Positions 12,770 through 24,235 of a stretch of 64,000 nt of DNA are shown piece after piece. The notes under the pieces were generated by a model. The model ran no database searches. It saw only the letters and a program-made list of their open reading frames with translations, and was not told the origin of the DNA. Position 1 is the first letter of the stretch; each line of letters begins with the position of its first letter. The DNA is taken from assembly GCF_028476545.1 (NCBI RefSeq), contig NW_026732713.1:309501-373500 (forward strand), given 5' to 3'. The translations under genes were made by a program, and so were the position numbers. The stretch comes from Physella acuta. Taxonomy: Eukaryota > Mollusca > Gastropoda > Physidae.

Positions 12770-13790
12770 TTTGCGTTTGCAGTCGTTTGCTCTATTGTCT
12801 AAACATAAAGCTAATTTGTTTTTGAACATGCTATTGCATTTATCTTTTAAGAGCTAGAGGCAGTTTCAGAGCTGAATAAAAGAACGCACACTTCACTGAA
12901 AAGGTGGGTACATCACGATAAAGACAATAAATTTATAGTTGTTACATATTTATAAAATTAACATTTTTTTTTCTTGTTGGCTTAAAATGTAACAGATTAA
13001 ATTATGCAGAGAGGTATAAAAGAAAAGTGAAATAAATTAAAATGACTTAATCAGCTATTTGTGTATTTTGTGCAGTTTCTTTAAAAAATAAGCCGTCTAT
13101 ATTTTTCATGTTCGTTGGCTAATGATTAACATAATTTTCTTTAGCAACAGTAATGCAGTTGTATTTTAGTTTTTTGTTGTGAAGTTTTTTAAAAAATAAA
13201 TTTAAACATAAACAAAATAGCAACGTATAAAGGAATGAAAATATGAAAATAATTTGAATAAAATAACTCAACACTTCAAGTAGAAAAAGAGGCAGAAATA
13301 ATGTTTTAAAATTGTCAATAATTGTACATTTTAAACTCAGCATTTTTGCAGTTGTGAAACGCTGAAAAAAAATCGTTCTATTTGTAGAACACTTTTGTGT
13401 AATGCTGTCAATACTTCTAGCAAGAAAGTGCTAATGCAAAAGTCTGTTTTTTTAAATAGGAAGTGTTTATCGATTCATTTCAGATCGATAACTAAATCAC
13501 AACTTCACAAAAAAAGACTAAAACTACACAAAATGGCAACATGAAATTAGAGAAGATTTTTTTTGGAGCTTGATAGGAAGTTGATAGGAGAAAAATATGT
13601 TGAGATATTCAGTCTTATAGGTAGGCCTACTAGTGGCATATGGGTTTAAGAAACAGCTTTCTGTGTCTGTTGGATTATCTAGCGCGCTGTGTACCGCTGG
13701 TGTACACAGTCATCGGTAGTCTTCTACCATAAGGCGTTATCAGTCTGTTGGTAAATACTCGCGATAGTTATCACGAGAAAAAGGTATTCA
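12770..13790. other. intron 2 sequence without gene
   Basis: AT-rich unique sequence with homopolymer runs. The 74-codon minus-strand frame near 13119-13343 is hydrophobic low-complexity sequence typical of AT-rich noncoding DNA. Confidence 0.5.
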
Positions 13791-13794
13791 TGAC

Positions 13795-14800
13795 ATCACC
13801 ACCATCACTACACCATGATGACACCCTCACCCTCACCAGACCATAACGACAACACCGCCATCAGTAGACCATAACGACAACACCGCCATCAGTAGACCAT
13901 AACGACAACACCACCATCAGTAGTCCATAACGACAACACCACCATCAGTAGACCATAACGACAACACCACCATCAGTAGACCATAACGATAACACCACCA
14001 TCAGTAAACCATAACGATAATACCGCCATCAGTACACCTTGATGACACATCCATCATCAATAGACCATATAGACAAAGATGTCTCCACCACTATCAGTCG
14101 ACGATGATGACAACACCACCATGAGCAGACCATGATGACACCGCCACCATCACTACAGCATTATGACAACACCAACATCGCAATACCATGATAGGAACAC
14201 CATCACCACCAGACCATAACGGCAACACCACCATCACTAGAACATGACACCATCACCATCACAATACCAAGATAGGAACACCATCACCACCAGACCGTAA
14301 CGGCAACACCACCATCACTAGAGCATGATGACACCATCAACATCACAATACCAAGATAGGAACACCATCACCACCAGACCATAACGGCAACACCACCATC
14401 AGTACACGATAATGACACCACCACCATTACAATACCATGATAGCGACACAATCACCACCAGACCATAACGACAACATCACAATCACCAGACCATAAAGAC
14501 AACACCACCATCAGTAGACCATAACGACAACACCATCACCACCAGATCATAACGACAACACCACTATCCGTAGACGATGATGACACCACCACCAGAACAT
14601 AACGGCAACACCACCACCACAAGACCATGATGACACCACCACCATCACAATACCATAACGACAACACCACCATCACCAGACCATAACGATAACACCACCA
14701 TCACTAGACCATAACGACAACACCACCATCACTAGACCATGATGACAACACCACCATGAGCAGACCACGCCGACCCCGACACCATCACTACACCATGATA
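13795..14800. repeat. 28-bp minisatellite
   Basis: About 35 copies of a 28-bp unit with core ccataacgacaacaccacca plus tcagtaga. Copies are purine-A/C rich on the plus strand with almost no runs of T or G. Copies in the middle are more diverged (gatgatgacaccaccacc variants) than those at the ends. Confidence 0.93.
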
Positions 14801-15639
<839 letters not shown>

Positions 15640-16189
15640 AATATATAAAGCTCAGTTCTGTAACGTGTGGCAAAAAAAAAGTTTGTCGTTGACAGTTCTA
15701 TGGATTTAAGTGTTAGATTTTTTATCGTGCTCATAGTCTAAATTTACGAGTCAAAAAATTACCATTGAAAGTCTTTAAAAACAATTTTCATTCTATTTAC
15801 TTAGAAGAATAATTTTTAATTATGAACACGACATAAAATTTTTAAAAAGTGTATCGACGTTTATAAAATTTCTAAAATTGTGTCGGAAATGTATTGACTG
15901 CACAGTTACTTCCCTTTAATAAAAAAAATTCTTAAGAAGAATTTACATTTTATTACTTTGTTTTTGGTGTTAAGAAAAAAAAATAATTACATAATTAGCG
16001 GGGATTGATTAAGTGCAATGTCGTTAGGTATTTTTAACACTGCCTTTTATTTATTCTATACACTGAACATACTGTTCAATATTTTTTTTTTTAAATCAAT
16101 AACATTTAATAAGCCAGGTCCTACAAATCCTATATGTTTATTTCTTTCCATTTTCGGATAAGCTTGGAGTAAAATTATCATTTTTGTTC

Positions 16190-16640
16190 ACTAAATTGAA
16201 ACAGGCGCGTCCGCCGGCGCCCTTGCACGGTTCGATTTGGCACCCTGAGCTATCATGTGAGCGCTATGCTGCATAGTTTTGTTTTTAACAGTGCGATAGA
16301 CTATGGGTAAGAAAGGTTACTATAGTCTTTAAGTGATCAAATCCGGGCGTCCTCCGGCACCCCGACAGGGTGCTATTTGGTGCCCCGGGCCTTCCGGTGT
16401 ACGCTATGGTATATACGTTCGCGTGAGTTCAAAAGACTATGAATAAGTTATGTACTATAGTCGTTTACTAAGTTCAATCAGGCGGTGACGTCATGGTGCG
16501 TCCTCTGGCGCCCAGACAGGGTGCTATTTGGGGTCCCGGGCCTCCCGTGTTCGGTTTCGCGCCTACGTTCATTAAAGTGAGTGCAAAAGACTATGAATAA
16601 GTTGGGGTACTATAGTCGTTTATTAAGCTGAAACAGGCGA
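16190..16640. repeat. ~137-153 bp tandem repeat within candidate Helitron
   Basis: Three diverged copies, each with a GC-rich part (gcgtcctctggcgcccagac and gggtgctatttgg) followed by an AT-rich part (aaaagactatgaataagtt and ctatagtcgttta). Equivalent ctatg positions are 16301, 16438 and 16591. Confidence 0.85.
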
Positions 16641-16674
16641 TTCCGCCCCGGGCTAGACTCTGAGCACTGTGCGT

Positions 16675-17065
16675 TTATGTTCGCGTTAGTGTTTTCTTTG
16701 TGTTTAGGTTGGGTTTGCGTTAGTGGTTGCGTTTTGATTTGGTTCGTTTTTGTTCTTTCTTTTTTCGTTTTCGTTTGTGTTTTATTTTCTTTGCGTTTGT
16801 GTTTGTATTTGTGTTTGTGGTTGGTTTTGCGTTTGTATTTTGTTTGTTTTCGTTTGTTTTTTCGTTTGTGTTTTTTTCTTTGGGTTTGTGGTTGGTTTTG
16901 CATTTGGATTTGGTTTGTTTTCGTTTGCTTTTTCGTTTGTTTTTTTCTTTGTGTTCGTATTGGTGTTTGTGGTTGGGTTAGTTGTTAGGTTTTTGTTTTC
17001 GTTTGTATTTGTAATTGTGTTAGCGTTATGTTTGCGTTTTGTTGTTTTGGTTTGGGTTTGGGTGT
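16675..17065. repeat. T/G-rich low-complexity tract
   Basis: Irregular repetition of gtttgtgtttg and tttcgtttgt hexamer-like units, almost without A on the plus strand. It creates overlapping artificial frames on both strands. Confidence 0.9.
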
Positions 17066-17174
17066 GCAATGCCGGGTTTATGATGATTACTAAACACACA
17101 GGTAATGGTCTTTAACAGAAAGGTTTTTCACAGAAGCCAGAGCAGGGCCTGGCCGGGACGGCTAGTATATATAT

Positions 17175-17440
17175 ATGCCCATACATGTATATATAAACGT
17201 GTGGATGTAAAGACTTGTTCCGTGGTAAATCCACTAAGTACCGGATGATTCCAACATAGCGTGAGTACTGTGGCCGGGGACGTGTGGTAAGATGATGGCA
17301 TATTTGAACACTGCCTGGAAGGTAAACACGAGCGCGAGCTAGCCCAGAGTTAATAGCGCCTCGGGACGTAAAGCAGAGATCAATACAAGCCAACAATTGA
17401 TTGCAAATTTGCCTCCATCGCATTATAGGTTGGTCGGATC
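17175..17440. other. unique segment between Helitron and 32-bp array
   Basis: Contains cgtgtggatgtaaagacttg, related to the segment at 15505 on the other side of the Helitron, then about 200 bp of GC-balanced unique sequence with no recognised feature. Confidence 0.5.
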
Positions 17441-17449
17441 CCGGAAAAA

Positions 17450-18135
17450 CTGGATGGGAAGCTTGCCAAAATAGAAGGCATCTTGGTAGGACGGTTGCCA
17501 AAATAGAAGGCATCTTGGTAGGAAGGTTGCCAAAATAGAGGGCATATGTAGGAAATGCCAAAAGTAGAGGGCATCCTGGTAGGAAGCTTGACAAAATAGA
17601 GGGCATCTTGGTAGGAGACTTACCAAAATAGAGGGCATCTTGGTAGGCTTGCCAAAATACAGGGCATCTTGGAAGGAGGCTTGCCAAAATACAGGGCATC
17701 TTGGAAGGAGGCTTGCCAAAATTAGAGGGCATCTTGGTAGGAAGATTGCCAAAATAAAGGGCATCTTCGTAAAAAGGTTGCCAAAAATAGAGGGCATATT
17801 GGTAGGAAGGTTGCCAAAATAGAGGGCATCTTGGTAGGAAGCTTGCCAAAATAGAGGGCATCTTGGTATAACGCTTGACAAAATAGGGGGCATCGTGGTA
17901 GCATGTTTGTCAAAAAATAGGGCATATTGTAGGAAATCCCAAAAATAGGGACTGAGTTGTATTGGAGGAAATACATTTCGCACTACAATTAAGAACGAAG
18001 AAGAAGTGGAACACGCTAAAAAAAGATATCTTTGGTGGGTGTTTATAAAATAGGGGGGGGGGGGGGCAGTAGTTGAGATATTTACAAGAGGGCATCTTGT
18101 TGACTTACTTGTAAAACATAGAGGATATACTGGTG
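17450..18135. repeat. 32-bp minisatellite
   Basis: About 15 ordered copies (17450-17940) of a 32-bp unit with core ggcatcttggtaggaag plus gttgccaaaatagag, then a few degraded copies up to 18135. Several single-base length changes shift frame between copies, so the long frames over it are not coding. A SINE tail fragment and a poly-G run interrupt the right end. Confidence 0.93.
17955..18006 (+). mobile_element. SINE family A tail fragment
   Basis: A short piece ending acaattaagaacgaagaag, matching the 3' tail of the family A SINEs at 10378 and 29694. Embedded in the 32-bp array. Confidence 0.55.
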
Positions 18136-18289
18136 GGACACTTAGCATATAAGACAAAGGTAAAGTTATCTTAATGAAAAACCAATAACTTTCTTATACC
18201 TTCGTTAATTAAATTCTCCATTAAAACCTAGAGTATTTGCACGGCGACCAAAATCTAGCCCGACATGCCTCCTCTCTATACCCAAACAT

Positions 18290-19130
18290 TCACGACGACG
18301 CCAGTGGACTTTAAAGCGCTAGAGTCACCAAATCAGTCGGCCGCAACCGTTCCCACCCATCTGACCCGCGCCTTCCTCTCAACAAACCGCGGACCCCTAG
18401 AGTTGAAGTAAGCGACACGTCCAACCCAGCCTCGACCCTGGCAACCGTTCACGCCCATCTGACCCGCGCCTTCCTCTCAACAAACCGCGGACCTCCCTAG
18501 AGTTGAAATAAGCGACACGTCCAACCCAGCCTCGACCCTGGCAACCGTTCACGCCCATCTGACCCGCGCCTTCCTCTCAACAAACCGCGGACCCCTAGAG
18601 CGACACGTCAAACCCAGCCTCGACCCTGGCAACCGTTCACGCCCATCTGACCCGCGCCTTCCTCTCAACAAACCTCGGGCCCCCTAGAGTTGAAATAAGC
18701 GACACGTCCAACCCAGCCTCGACCCTGGCAACCGTTCACGCCCATCTGACCCGCACCTTCCTCTCAACAAACCGCGGACCCCTAGAGCGACACGTCCAAC
18801 CCAGCCTCGACCCTGGCAACCGTTCACGCCCATCTGACCCGCGCCTTCCTCTCAACAAACCTCGGGCCCCCTAGAGTTGAAATAAGCGACACGTCCACCC
18901 CAGCCTCGACCCTGGCAACCGTTCACGCCCATCTGACCCGCGCCTTCCTCTCAACAAACCGCGGACCCCCCCCCCACCCTAGAGTTGAAGTAAGCGACAC
19001 GTCCACCCCAGCCTCGACCCTGGCAACCGTTCACGCCCATCTGACCCGCGCCTTCCTCTCAACAAACCGCGGGCCCCCTAAAGTTGAAGTAAGCGACACG
19101 TCCAACCCAGCCTCGACCCTGGCCCTATAC
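18290..19130. repeat. 99-bp GC-rich minisatellite with 87/88-bp variants
   Basis: About eight copies of a GC-rich unit with cgacacgtccaacccagcct, accgttcacgcccatctgac and cttcctctcaacaaaccgcg. Starts of cgacacg at 18413, 18513, 18601, 18700, 18788, 18887, 18995 and 19094 show a 99-100 bp period, with two copies lacking the agttgaaataag block. It is the most GC-rich array of the window. Confidence 0.93.
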
Positions 19131-19387
19131 AATCAACGTCGGGGACATCAGCCGGTCAAACGTGATCTATTTCATTATCCTCCAGCGGCGCCTTCATGCT
19201 GCTGATGTGATGGGAGCCAAATCAGGTTTGTCTAATAACAGGGCTAGCATGGCGGCAGGGGAGTGGCTGGGGGGGGGGCTTCTCTCCGGATATACAGATG
19301 CTTCAGAATAGGTTTTTTTCTGTTTCGTTGGGTGTAGCCACGGTATAACAGGGGTAATTAGGTCGTGGTTGGAATGGATATGAGGAA

Positions 19388-19620
19388 CTGCATGGTCTAG
19401 AATTAGAGCCCTTGACTGATAACCCATACGTCTAGAGTTCGAATCCGGGTTCAAGTCAGGAAAAACATCCACAAAGCTCTGATGAGTACCTAACCAACGC
19501 TAAGAAAAGTAAAGGCGGCTGGGCGTAGTGCTGACCACACTATCCCTTCATACCCCGTAATCACAGAAACAGGTGAACTCTACTTCATTTGCCCCATGGA
19601 TCGTCAAGTTCGAAAAGAGT
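19388..19620 (+). mobile_element. tRNA-derived SINE, family B
   Basis: The head has a tRNA-like A box (catggtctagaattagagc) and a B box (agagttcgaatccgg). The body includes aaaggcggctgggcgtagtg and ctgaccacactatcccttca. The end is ggatcgtcaagttcgaaaag. It matches at least ten other copies in the window. Confidence 0.85.
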
Positions 19621-20240
19621 GGACATAAAAGATGAGTTCAGCACCTCACGTTTCTTATACAGGAAGTCAGGGGTCAATAAAGAGAAGAATAGATTGGGGG
19701 CTGATAGTCATCTCGTTGAAAGATACACATTTATGGTAGCTTCTGCCTCAAGTTATGGAAAACTCCAAACGTCAAGCTCACATACATTTTGTCTGAGTCT
19801 GTGTTTAAAATGTTGTTATCGACATACCAAAATCCAATACACTCGACTCACGCTTGTCACGCTATGAACATTTTGTCTGTGTTTAAGCTCCTGTTATCGA
19901 CATGCTGAGATCTGTCTTACAATCGGCTCAAACTTCCAGACATGACATGCACGTGCTGCAACTATAAAGTCGGGCGAAGCTTTGAACTCACATCCATAAA
20001 CACGCTATCTAGCTGCTGTGTGTTTTCTGTCTCCCACCCCCTCTTTTTCCCACCACTATGTGTTAGCTATACAAAAAGTATGCACCTTTACCCCCACCCC
20101 CTAACAATTATAAGCTATTTACTTATAATAACATACGCAGTTTTCTATTTAATCCACATGAGTGTGATAGTTACATATATTGAAATCGCTGGCAGTCACT
20201 ATCAGTAGCACTAACACTCTCAAACCTTGCAGTCCTATAA
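19621..20240. other. intron 2 sequence without gene
   Basis: Unique sequence with a partial local duplication (acattttgtctg...gttatcgacat at about 19786 and 19868). No coding signal that I can support. Confidence 0.5.
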
Positions 20241-20465
20241 GGCAATGAAGTAAAGTTCACCTGCTTCAGTGACCCAGACGTATGAAGGGATAGTGTAGTC
20301 AAAACTATGTCCAGCCGCCTTTACTTTCCCTAATTTAAGTCAATAGGTAAGGTACCCATCACAGCAGGCAGGACGCTGGGACGTTCTACAGATTCAAGCC
20401 CGCGATTCGAACTAGAAACTTTCCGGTTTAGTAGTCAAACGTTCTACCATATCACCACCACCCAC
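20241..20465 (-). mobile_element. tRNA-derived SINE, family B
   Basis: Minus-strand copy. On the plus strand it reads aatgaagtaaagttcacctg, then cagccgcctttactttccc, then the reverse of the tRNA-like head ending near ttctaccatatcacc. Moderately diverged from the other copies. Confidence 0.82.
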
Positions 20466-20555
20466 CCCGCAGAAAAAAAAATACACCTACAAAGCTATGC
20501 AGTTTACTCTATGGCCACACGTTTGAGCATTCACCTCTCGCTACACACAGTGTAT

Positions 20556-20560
<5 letters not shown>

Positions 20561-20598
<38 letters not shown>
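20561..20598. repeat. poly-A tract
   Basis: An uninterrupted run of about 38 A residues. No recognisable retroposed sequence precedes it. Confidence 0.95.
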
Positions 20599-20599
<1 letters not shown>

Positions 20600-21245
20600 A
20601 TTTTCAGCCCGGTTGCATGTGATGATGTCTTCGTGACCTCGCCGAGGACAAAGCCGGTATCAGCCGGTGGTAATACGATTACGCATGCTCGTGTGCATCA
20701 CGATGCCTGATTATGACACACAGCATGCATGATGTGACCGGTGCTTATGACACAGAGTATGCTTGATGCGGCATAGTAGATACTTTTGTAAAGTTGAACG
20801 TTGAACAGTTCCAAAATATTGGACAGTTCTAGTACGTTGAACACTTCTTGAAAGCCGAACGTATCTTCTAGAATGTTGATGAGTTCCAAAATGTTAGACA
20901 TTTCTACAATATTCTAGTTCTATTTTTGGACTATTCTAGAATGTTGAACGACTAGAATGCTGGACTACCATAACTGGACGTCTGAATACGACATAGAGAT
21001 TAAGTTCCACCATCCTTCAGAACGAAGAAAAAAAAATCTCGACAAAGCATTCTAAGAGGCCGAATAAACACCATCATTGGATAAATAAACAATACACAGC
21101 CAGAGATCCCTACACAAACACCGGTGATTGGGTCTTTGAATTAACTACAGAAAGATAATCATAAAAATACGGCCCCTTTTCCCCTACCTAAAGGTTTAGA
21201 GAAAATAATTGAATCGAAAGGCTGAGACAGGAAAACCCTTATAAT
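20599..21245. other. intron 2 sequence with degenerate short repeats
   Basis: At about 20790-20970 there are irregular copies of attctagaatgttgaac and gttccaaaatattgga. The rest is unique. A short SINE A tail-like motif (ttcagaacgaagaaaaa) occurs near 21015. Confidence 0.5.
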
Positions 21246-21249
21246 TTCA

Positions 21250-22060
21250 CGGCTGGTATGAGGTTGGAGGGTCTTTGGTAGTGGGATTCATCAGTTAAAG
21301 GGTGAAATGGGGGAGGGGGGATTTGTGTAGGGCTTTATTAGGGAGGAGTTGGTCTAGGGTTAAAGTAGGCTGGGGGATGGTAAAAAGATTTAGTTAGGTA
21401 TATGGTTTCAGTAGGGATGGGGTTGGTATTGTGTAATTTGAGTATAGCGTGGGTTGGTTTAGCTTTAGCAGGGCGTGGGTTGGTACGGCTATAGTAGGAA
21501 TTGGTTGAGATAGAGCTTTTTGGAAAGTGGGGGTGGTTTAGGGTTTTAGTAGAATAGGAGGTGGTATAGAGCTTTAGAAGGGTGGGGGGTTGGTATAAGG
21601 CTTAGGAATGCTGAGAGTACGTCGGTATGGTGTAGCTAGGGGGACAGGTGTAAGGATTTGGCAGGGTGGGGGTTATGCCTAGGACTAATTGCGACTTGGT
21701 ATAGTAATGGGTGGTATAGCTTGAGTAGGGCTGGGGTTTGAAATGGCTTTAGTGGGGCTGGGGTTGAAATAGGGCTTAGTAGGGCTAGGGTTGGAATAGG
21801 GCTTTAGTAGGAAAGGGGTGACTTAGTAAGGGGTGGTATAGAGCTTTAGAAGGGTGGGGGTTGATATAAGGCTTATGTATGGTGTGGGGTATGTCGGTCT
21901 ATGGTAGCTAGGGGGACAGGTGTAATGATTTAGTAGGGTGGGGGTTGATATAAGGCTTAGGTATGGTGTGGGGTATGTGGGTAGCTAGGGGGACAAGTTA
22001 AGGATTAGGTATTGTGGCGGTTATGCCTAAGTTCTGATTGTGACTTAGGTACGCAGTGAG
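21250..22060. repeat. degenerate G/T-rich minisatellite
   Basis: About 30 imperfect copies of agggctttagtagggtggggttggtata-like units of variable length. One local segment with ggtagctagggggacaggtg is repeated three times (about 21630, 21905 and 21985). There is strong strand asymmetry, with G on the plus strand. Confidence 0.8.
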
Positions 22061-22402
22061 GCGCACAGCCAGGTAAGGAGATGACTATGTATAGCATCAC
22101 GTCTGCAAACTGAAAAAAAAAACAACTGCGGGAATCGCACTTTAATATTGCAAACCATTTTTGTTACATTTTTTAATGACAAAAGTAATTACGTTGAGGC
22201 TGCGTTAAAATGCTTGACAATAATGTTTTAAATTACTTCACAATTATACGCATTAGCTGTCGTGTTCAAATAAAATCAGAAAAAAAACCCACTTCCTACA
22301 TCGGTTTTTAAAAGAATTTTTTTTCGTTATAAAGATCGATCAACGGCTAATGCAGGACATATGTAAGGAAAGGTCAGGTGACGTAATGAGCATGTAAACC
22401 CC

Positions 22403-22533
22403 TATCACGTAACACCATTAGCTGTTCTATCACAGATTAGCACTGGAGGGTGTCAGCTAGCTTATGCTAATCACGTGACACCATTAGCTGTTCTATCACG
22501 GATTAGCAATGTAGGGTGTCAGCTAGCTCTTGC
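22403..22533. repeat. 66-bp direct repeat, two copies
   Basis: Two adjacent copies containing accattagctgttctatcac and gggtgtcagctagct, with ccattagctg at 22415 and 22481. Confidence 0.9.
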
Positions 22534-23235
22534 CATACAAGTCTACGAGGGGAGGTAAAACTCTTCGACCTGCAGAATACAACTGTTCGCTTTTTTTTCT
22601 GTCCGAATTAAGATGTTCATCTACAATGTCATCTTTTTCCGGTCTACGTTTTTGGTCCAAATTTTATTATCTTGTCTTACGCAATTTGGCGCGACTTTTT
22701 TTTTATTGAAAAATGATCCCCCCCCCTATATACAATGTAAAATGACGGTATGCTAACGTTTAAAACCCTAATTTTTTAAATTTAACGTTCGTATTATTTG
22801 AGGTCGTGAATGTTAGTTAAGTATGTGTCAACGTATGAACAGAAGTTTTCATCAGTGTAAGTTAGGTCTGTGGGCTTTAGTAGGACGTGTGTGTGTGGGG
22901 GGTGGGGGGGTGTTATAGCTTTAGTAGGTCTGGGGTTGACTATCATAATGTTTAGGATCTGAGATTGAATCAAAATAGCAGTAGCTGACACGATACGGCC
23001 AGTGTTATGTGCGACATTATTAAAGGTATCAGGTCATGCCTATGTTGTGAGGTATGATAAATAGACGATTCAGATCACCGAGTATCTAAGTTGAATTAAC
23101 GAATCATCTAAGTACTGTCTTGGCTGCTACTAAAATTGTACGGTAGCGCATTACATAGTTGAAATACTAGAATAATATAGTAGTACATGATTTTAAGCCT
23201 AAAATAATCTTAAGTACATATTTAGGTACGTGCGT
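22534..23235. other. intron 2 sequence without gene
   Basis: Unique AT-rich sequence with a short G-rich (tgtgtgtgggggg) patch near 22890. No gene seen. Confidence 0.5.
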
Positions 23236-23412
23236 ACGGAAGCAAGTTAGTAAGTACGTGAGTAATGAATTAGTAAGTAAGTAAGTTAGTTAGTAAGTAA
23301 TCAAGTAAGTAAGTAAGTAAGTAAGCAATTAAGTAAGTAACTGAGAAAACAATTAAGTAAGTAAGTAAGCAAGTAAGCAATTAAGTAAGTAAGTAAGCAA
23401 GTAAGTAAGTAC
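23236..23412. repeat. (AAGT)n microsatellite
   Basis: Tetranucleotide aagt repeats with aagc and aatt interruptions. The array ends about 105 bp from the exon 2 donor, inside intron 2. Confidence 0.95.
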
Positions 23413-23517
23413 CTAAATGCGTTAGTAAGAATCGCATAGTGACACAGCATACAAACACACAACATAGCTAAAAGGGGAGATAATATAAAAACCGAGAGTA
23501 GCTGCCTCTTTACAAAC

Positions 23518-23678
23518 CTTATCTCTGATTCCCTGCCTCATTGTCTCCCTCTCCTCCTCCATCTTCCTGTGTTTCTCCTTCCTCTTCTCCTCCATCTCCC
23601 GTCTGGCTTCCTCAATCTCTCTCGCCTCCTCGTCATCTTTCGTGTTACCTCCGCCCTCCTCGTCTTTACCAATGGCAC
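23518..23678 (-). CDS. cpx: complexin, coding exon 2 (residues 19-72)
   Basis: 161 bases. The acceptor is ttgtttctaccccag followed by GTGCC; the donor is GATAAG followed by gtttgt. With the one base carried over from exon 1 it encodes 54 residues. It begins with an acidic, glycine-rich linker (GAIGKDEEGGG), followed by the accessory helix (DDEEAREIEEARREMEEK) and the SNARE-binding central helix, RKEKHRKMEEERETMRQGIR then DK. Arg51, Met58, Arg62, Arg66, Ile69 and Lys72 fall at the places of mammalian complexin-1 Arg48, Met55, Arg59, Arg63, Ile66 and Lys69. His55 replaces Tyr52, as in fly. The exon stops exactly between the conserved Lys and Tyr at the end of the helix. The donor gtttgt is weaker than gtaagt. 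Confidence 0.98.
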
Positions 23679-23707
23679 CTGGGGTAGAAACAATGAGAAG
23701 GTGTAAG

Positions 23708-24015
23708 GAAAAAGTTGACGATTTAAAGAGCAACAAGTCAAGGCACACAAAAAATGAAAATATTTAACAAAAAAAAACTTGACGATTTAAAATAATAAGT
23801 CAAGGTTCAAACAAGGTGAATATAAAAAAAGCGCGATTATTTATTTCAAAAAGTCAAGGTACAAACACGGTGAATTTAACAAAAACTTGAGGGTTTATTT
23901 AAACAAGTCATGGTTTCAAAAGACACAAACAAATAAGAAATAAGAAACACTGGACAATTTAATAAAAACAAAATCATGGTTCAAACAAGGGGATTCTAAC
24001 AAAATTTGACGATTT
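23708..24015. repeat. 55-64 bp minisatellite next to exon 2 acceptor
   Basis: Six diverged copies of a unit with aacttgacgatttaaa and caagtcaaggttcaaacaag (equivalent positions near 23714, 23778, 23831, 23886, 23949 and 24005). The array starts about 30 bp from the exon 2 acceptor, on the intron 1 side. Confidence 0.85.
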
Positions 24016-24028
24016 GATTTTACATATA

Positions 24029-24235
24029 GGGGTTGGCGTGGTCGGGTCGGTAAAGCTCATGGCTGGTAAACCGAAAAGTCTCGAGTTCGAACCCTCGGGC
24101 AAATGAGGAAGGTGCAGCAACTCCAAAATAAAACAACCGCCGACTTGTAGCAAGCTGAAATCGGAGACAGCGACCTACACGGCGTATACCATATGGACAA
24201 ATAATGCTTAATTGGGTTGGAGGGAATCCCTTTCA
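24029..24235 (+). mobile_element. tRNA-derived SINE, family A (internally deleted)
   Basis: Well-preserved head: A box tggtcgggtcgg and B box gagttcgaaccctcgggc. The middle part present in the copies at 10074 and 29349 (ttagctggggaca and the lysine-codon-like caaatccaaaaagaaaagc) is largely missing. The distal part cttaattgggttggaggga remains. Confidence 0.82.

Larger units (their letters stand above)
15637..17165 (+). mobile_element. candidate non-autonomous Helitron
   Basis: The 5' end is A followed by TCTAATATATAAAGCTCAGT. The 3' end is a GC-rich segment, gggcctggccgggacgg, immediately followed by CTAG and then T. Helitrons begin with TC, end with CTRR after a short GC-rich hairpin, and insert between A and T; all three signs are present. 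The 5' TATATAAA start and the GCCGGGAC...CTAGT end also resemble known animal Helitron termini. No Rep/helicase frame is present, so the element is non-autonomous. Inside are a 137-153 bp tandem repeat (16190-16640) and a T/G-rich low-complexity tract (16675-17065). The hairpin stem is short and imperfect, which leaves some doubt. Confidence 0.6.

Noticed and set aside
17112-18157. Overlapping 240-codon frames with CPLFWQ-like repeats
   Set aside because: 32-bp unit length is not a multiple of three, so copies rotate through frames. This is minisatellite DNA, not a cysteine-rich protein.
23422-23748. Complexin exon 2 as a single-exon 108-residue protein
   Set aside because: The frame runs through the acceptor and donor. 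The ends outside 23518-23678 are intron translation; the spliced model fits the family exactly.
24029-24110. Possible stand-alone tRNA gene (good A and B boxes)
   Set aside because: The same head is followed by SINE body and tail at three sites, and the acceptor stem does not pair; it is a SINE head.
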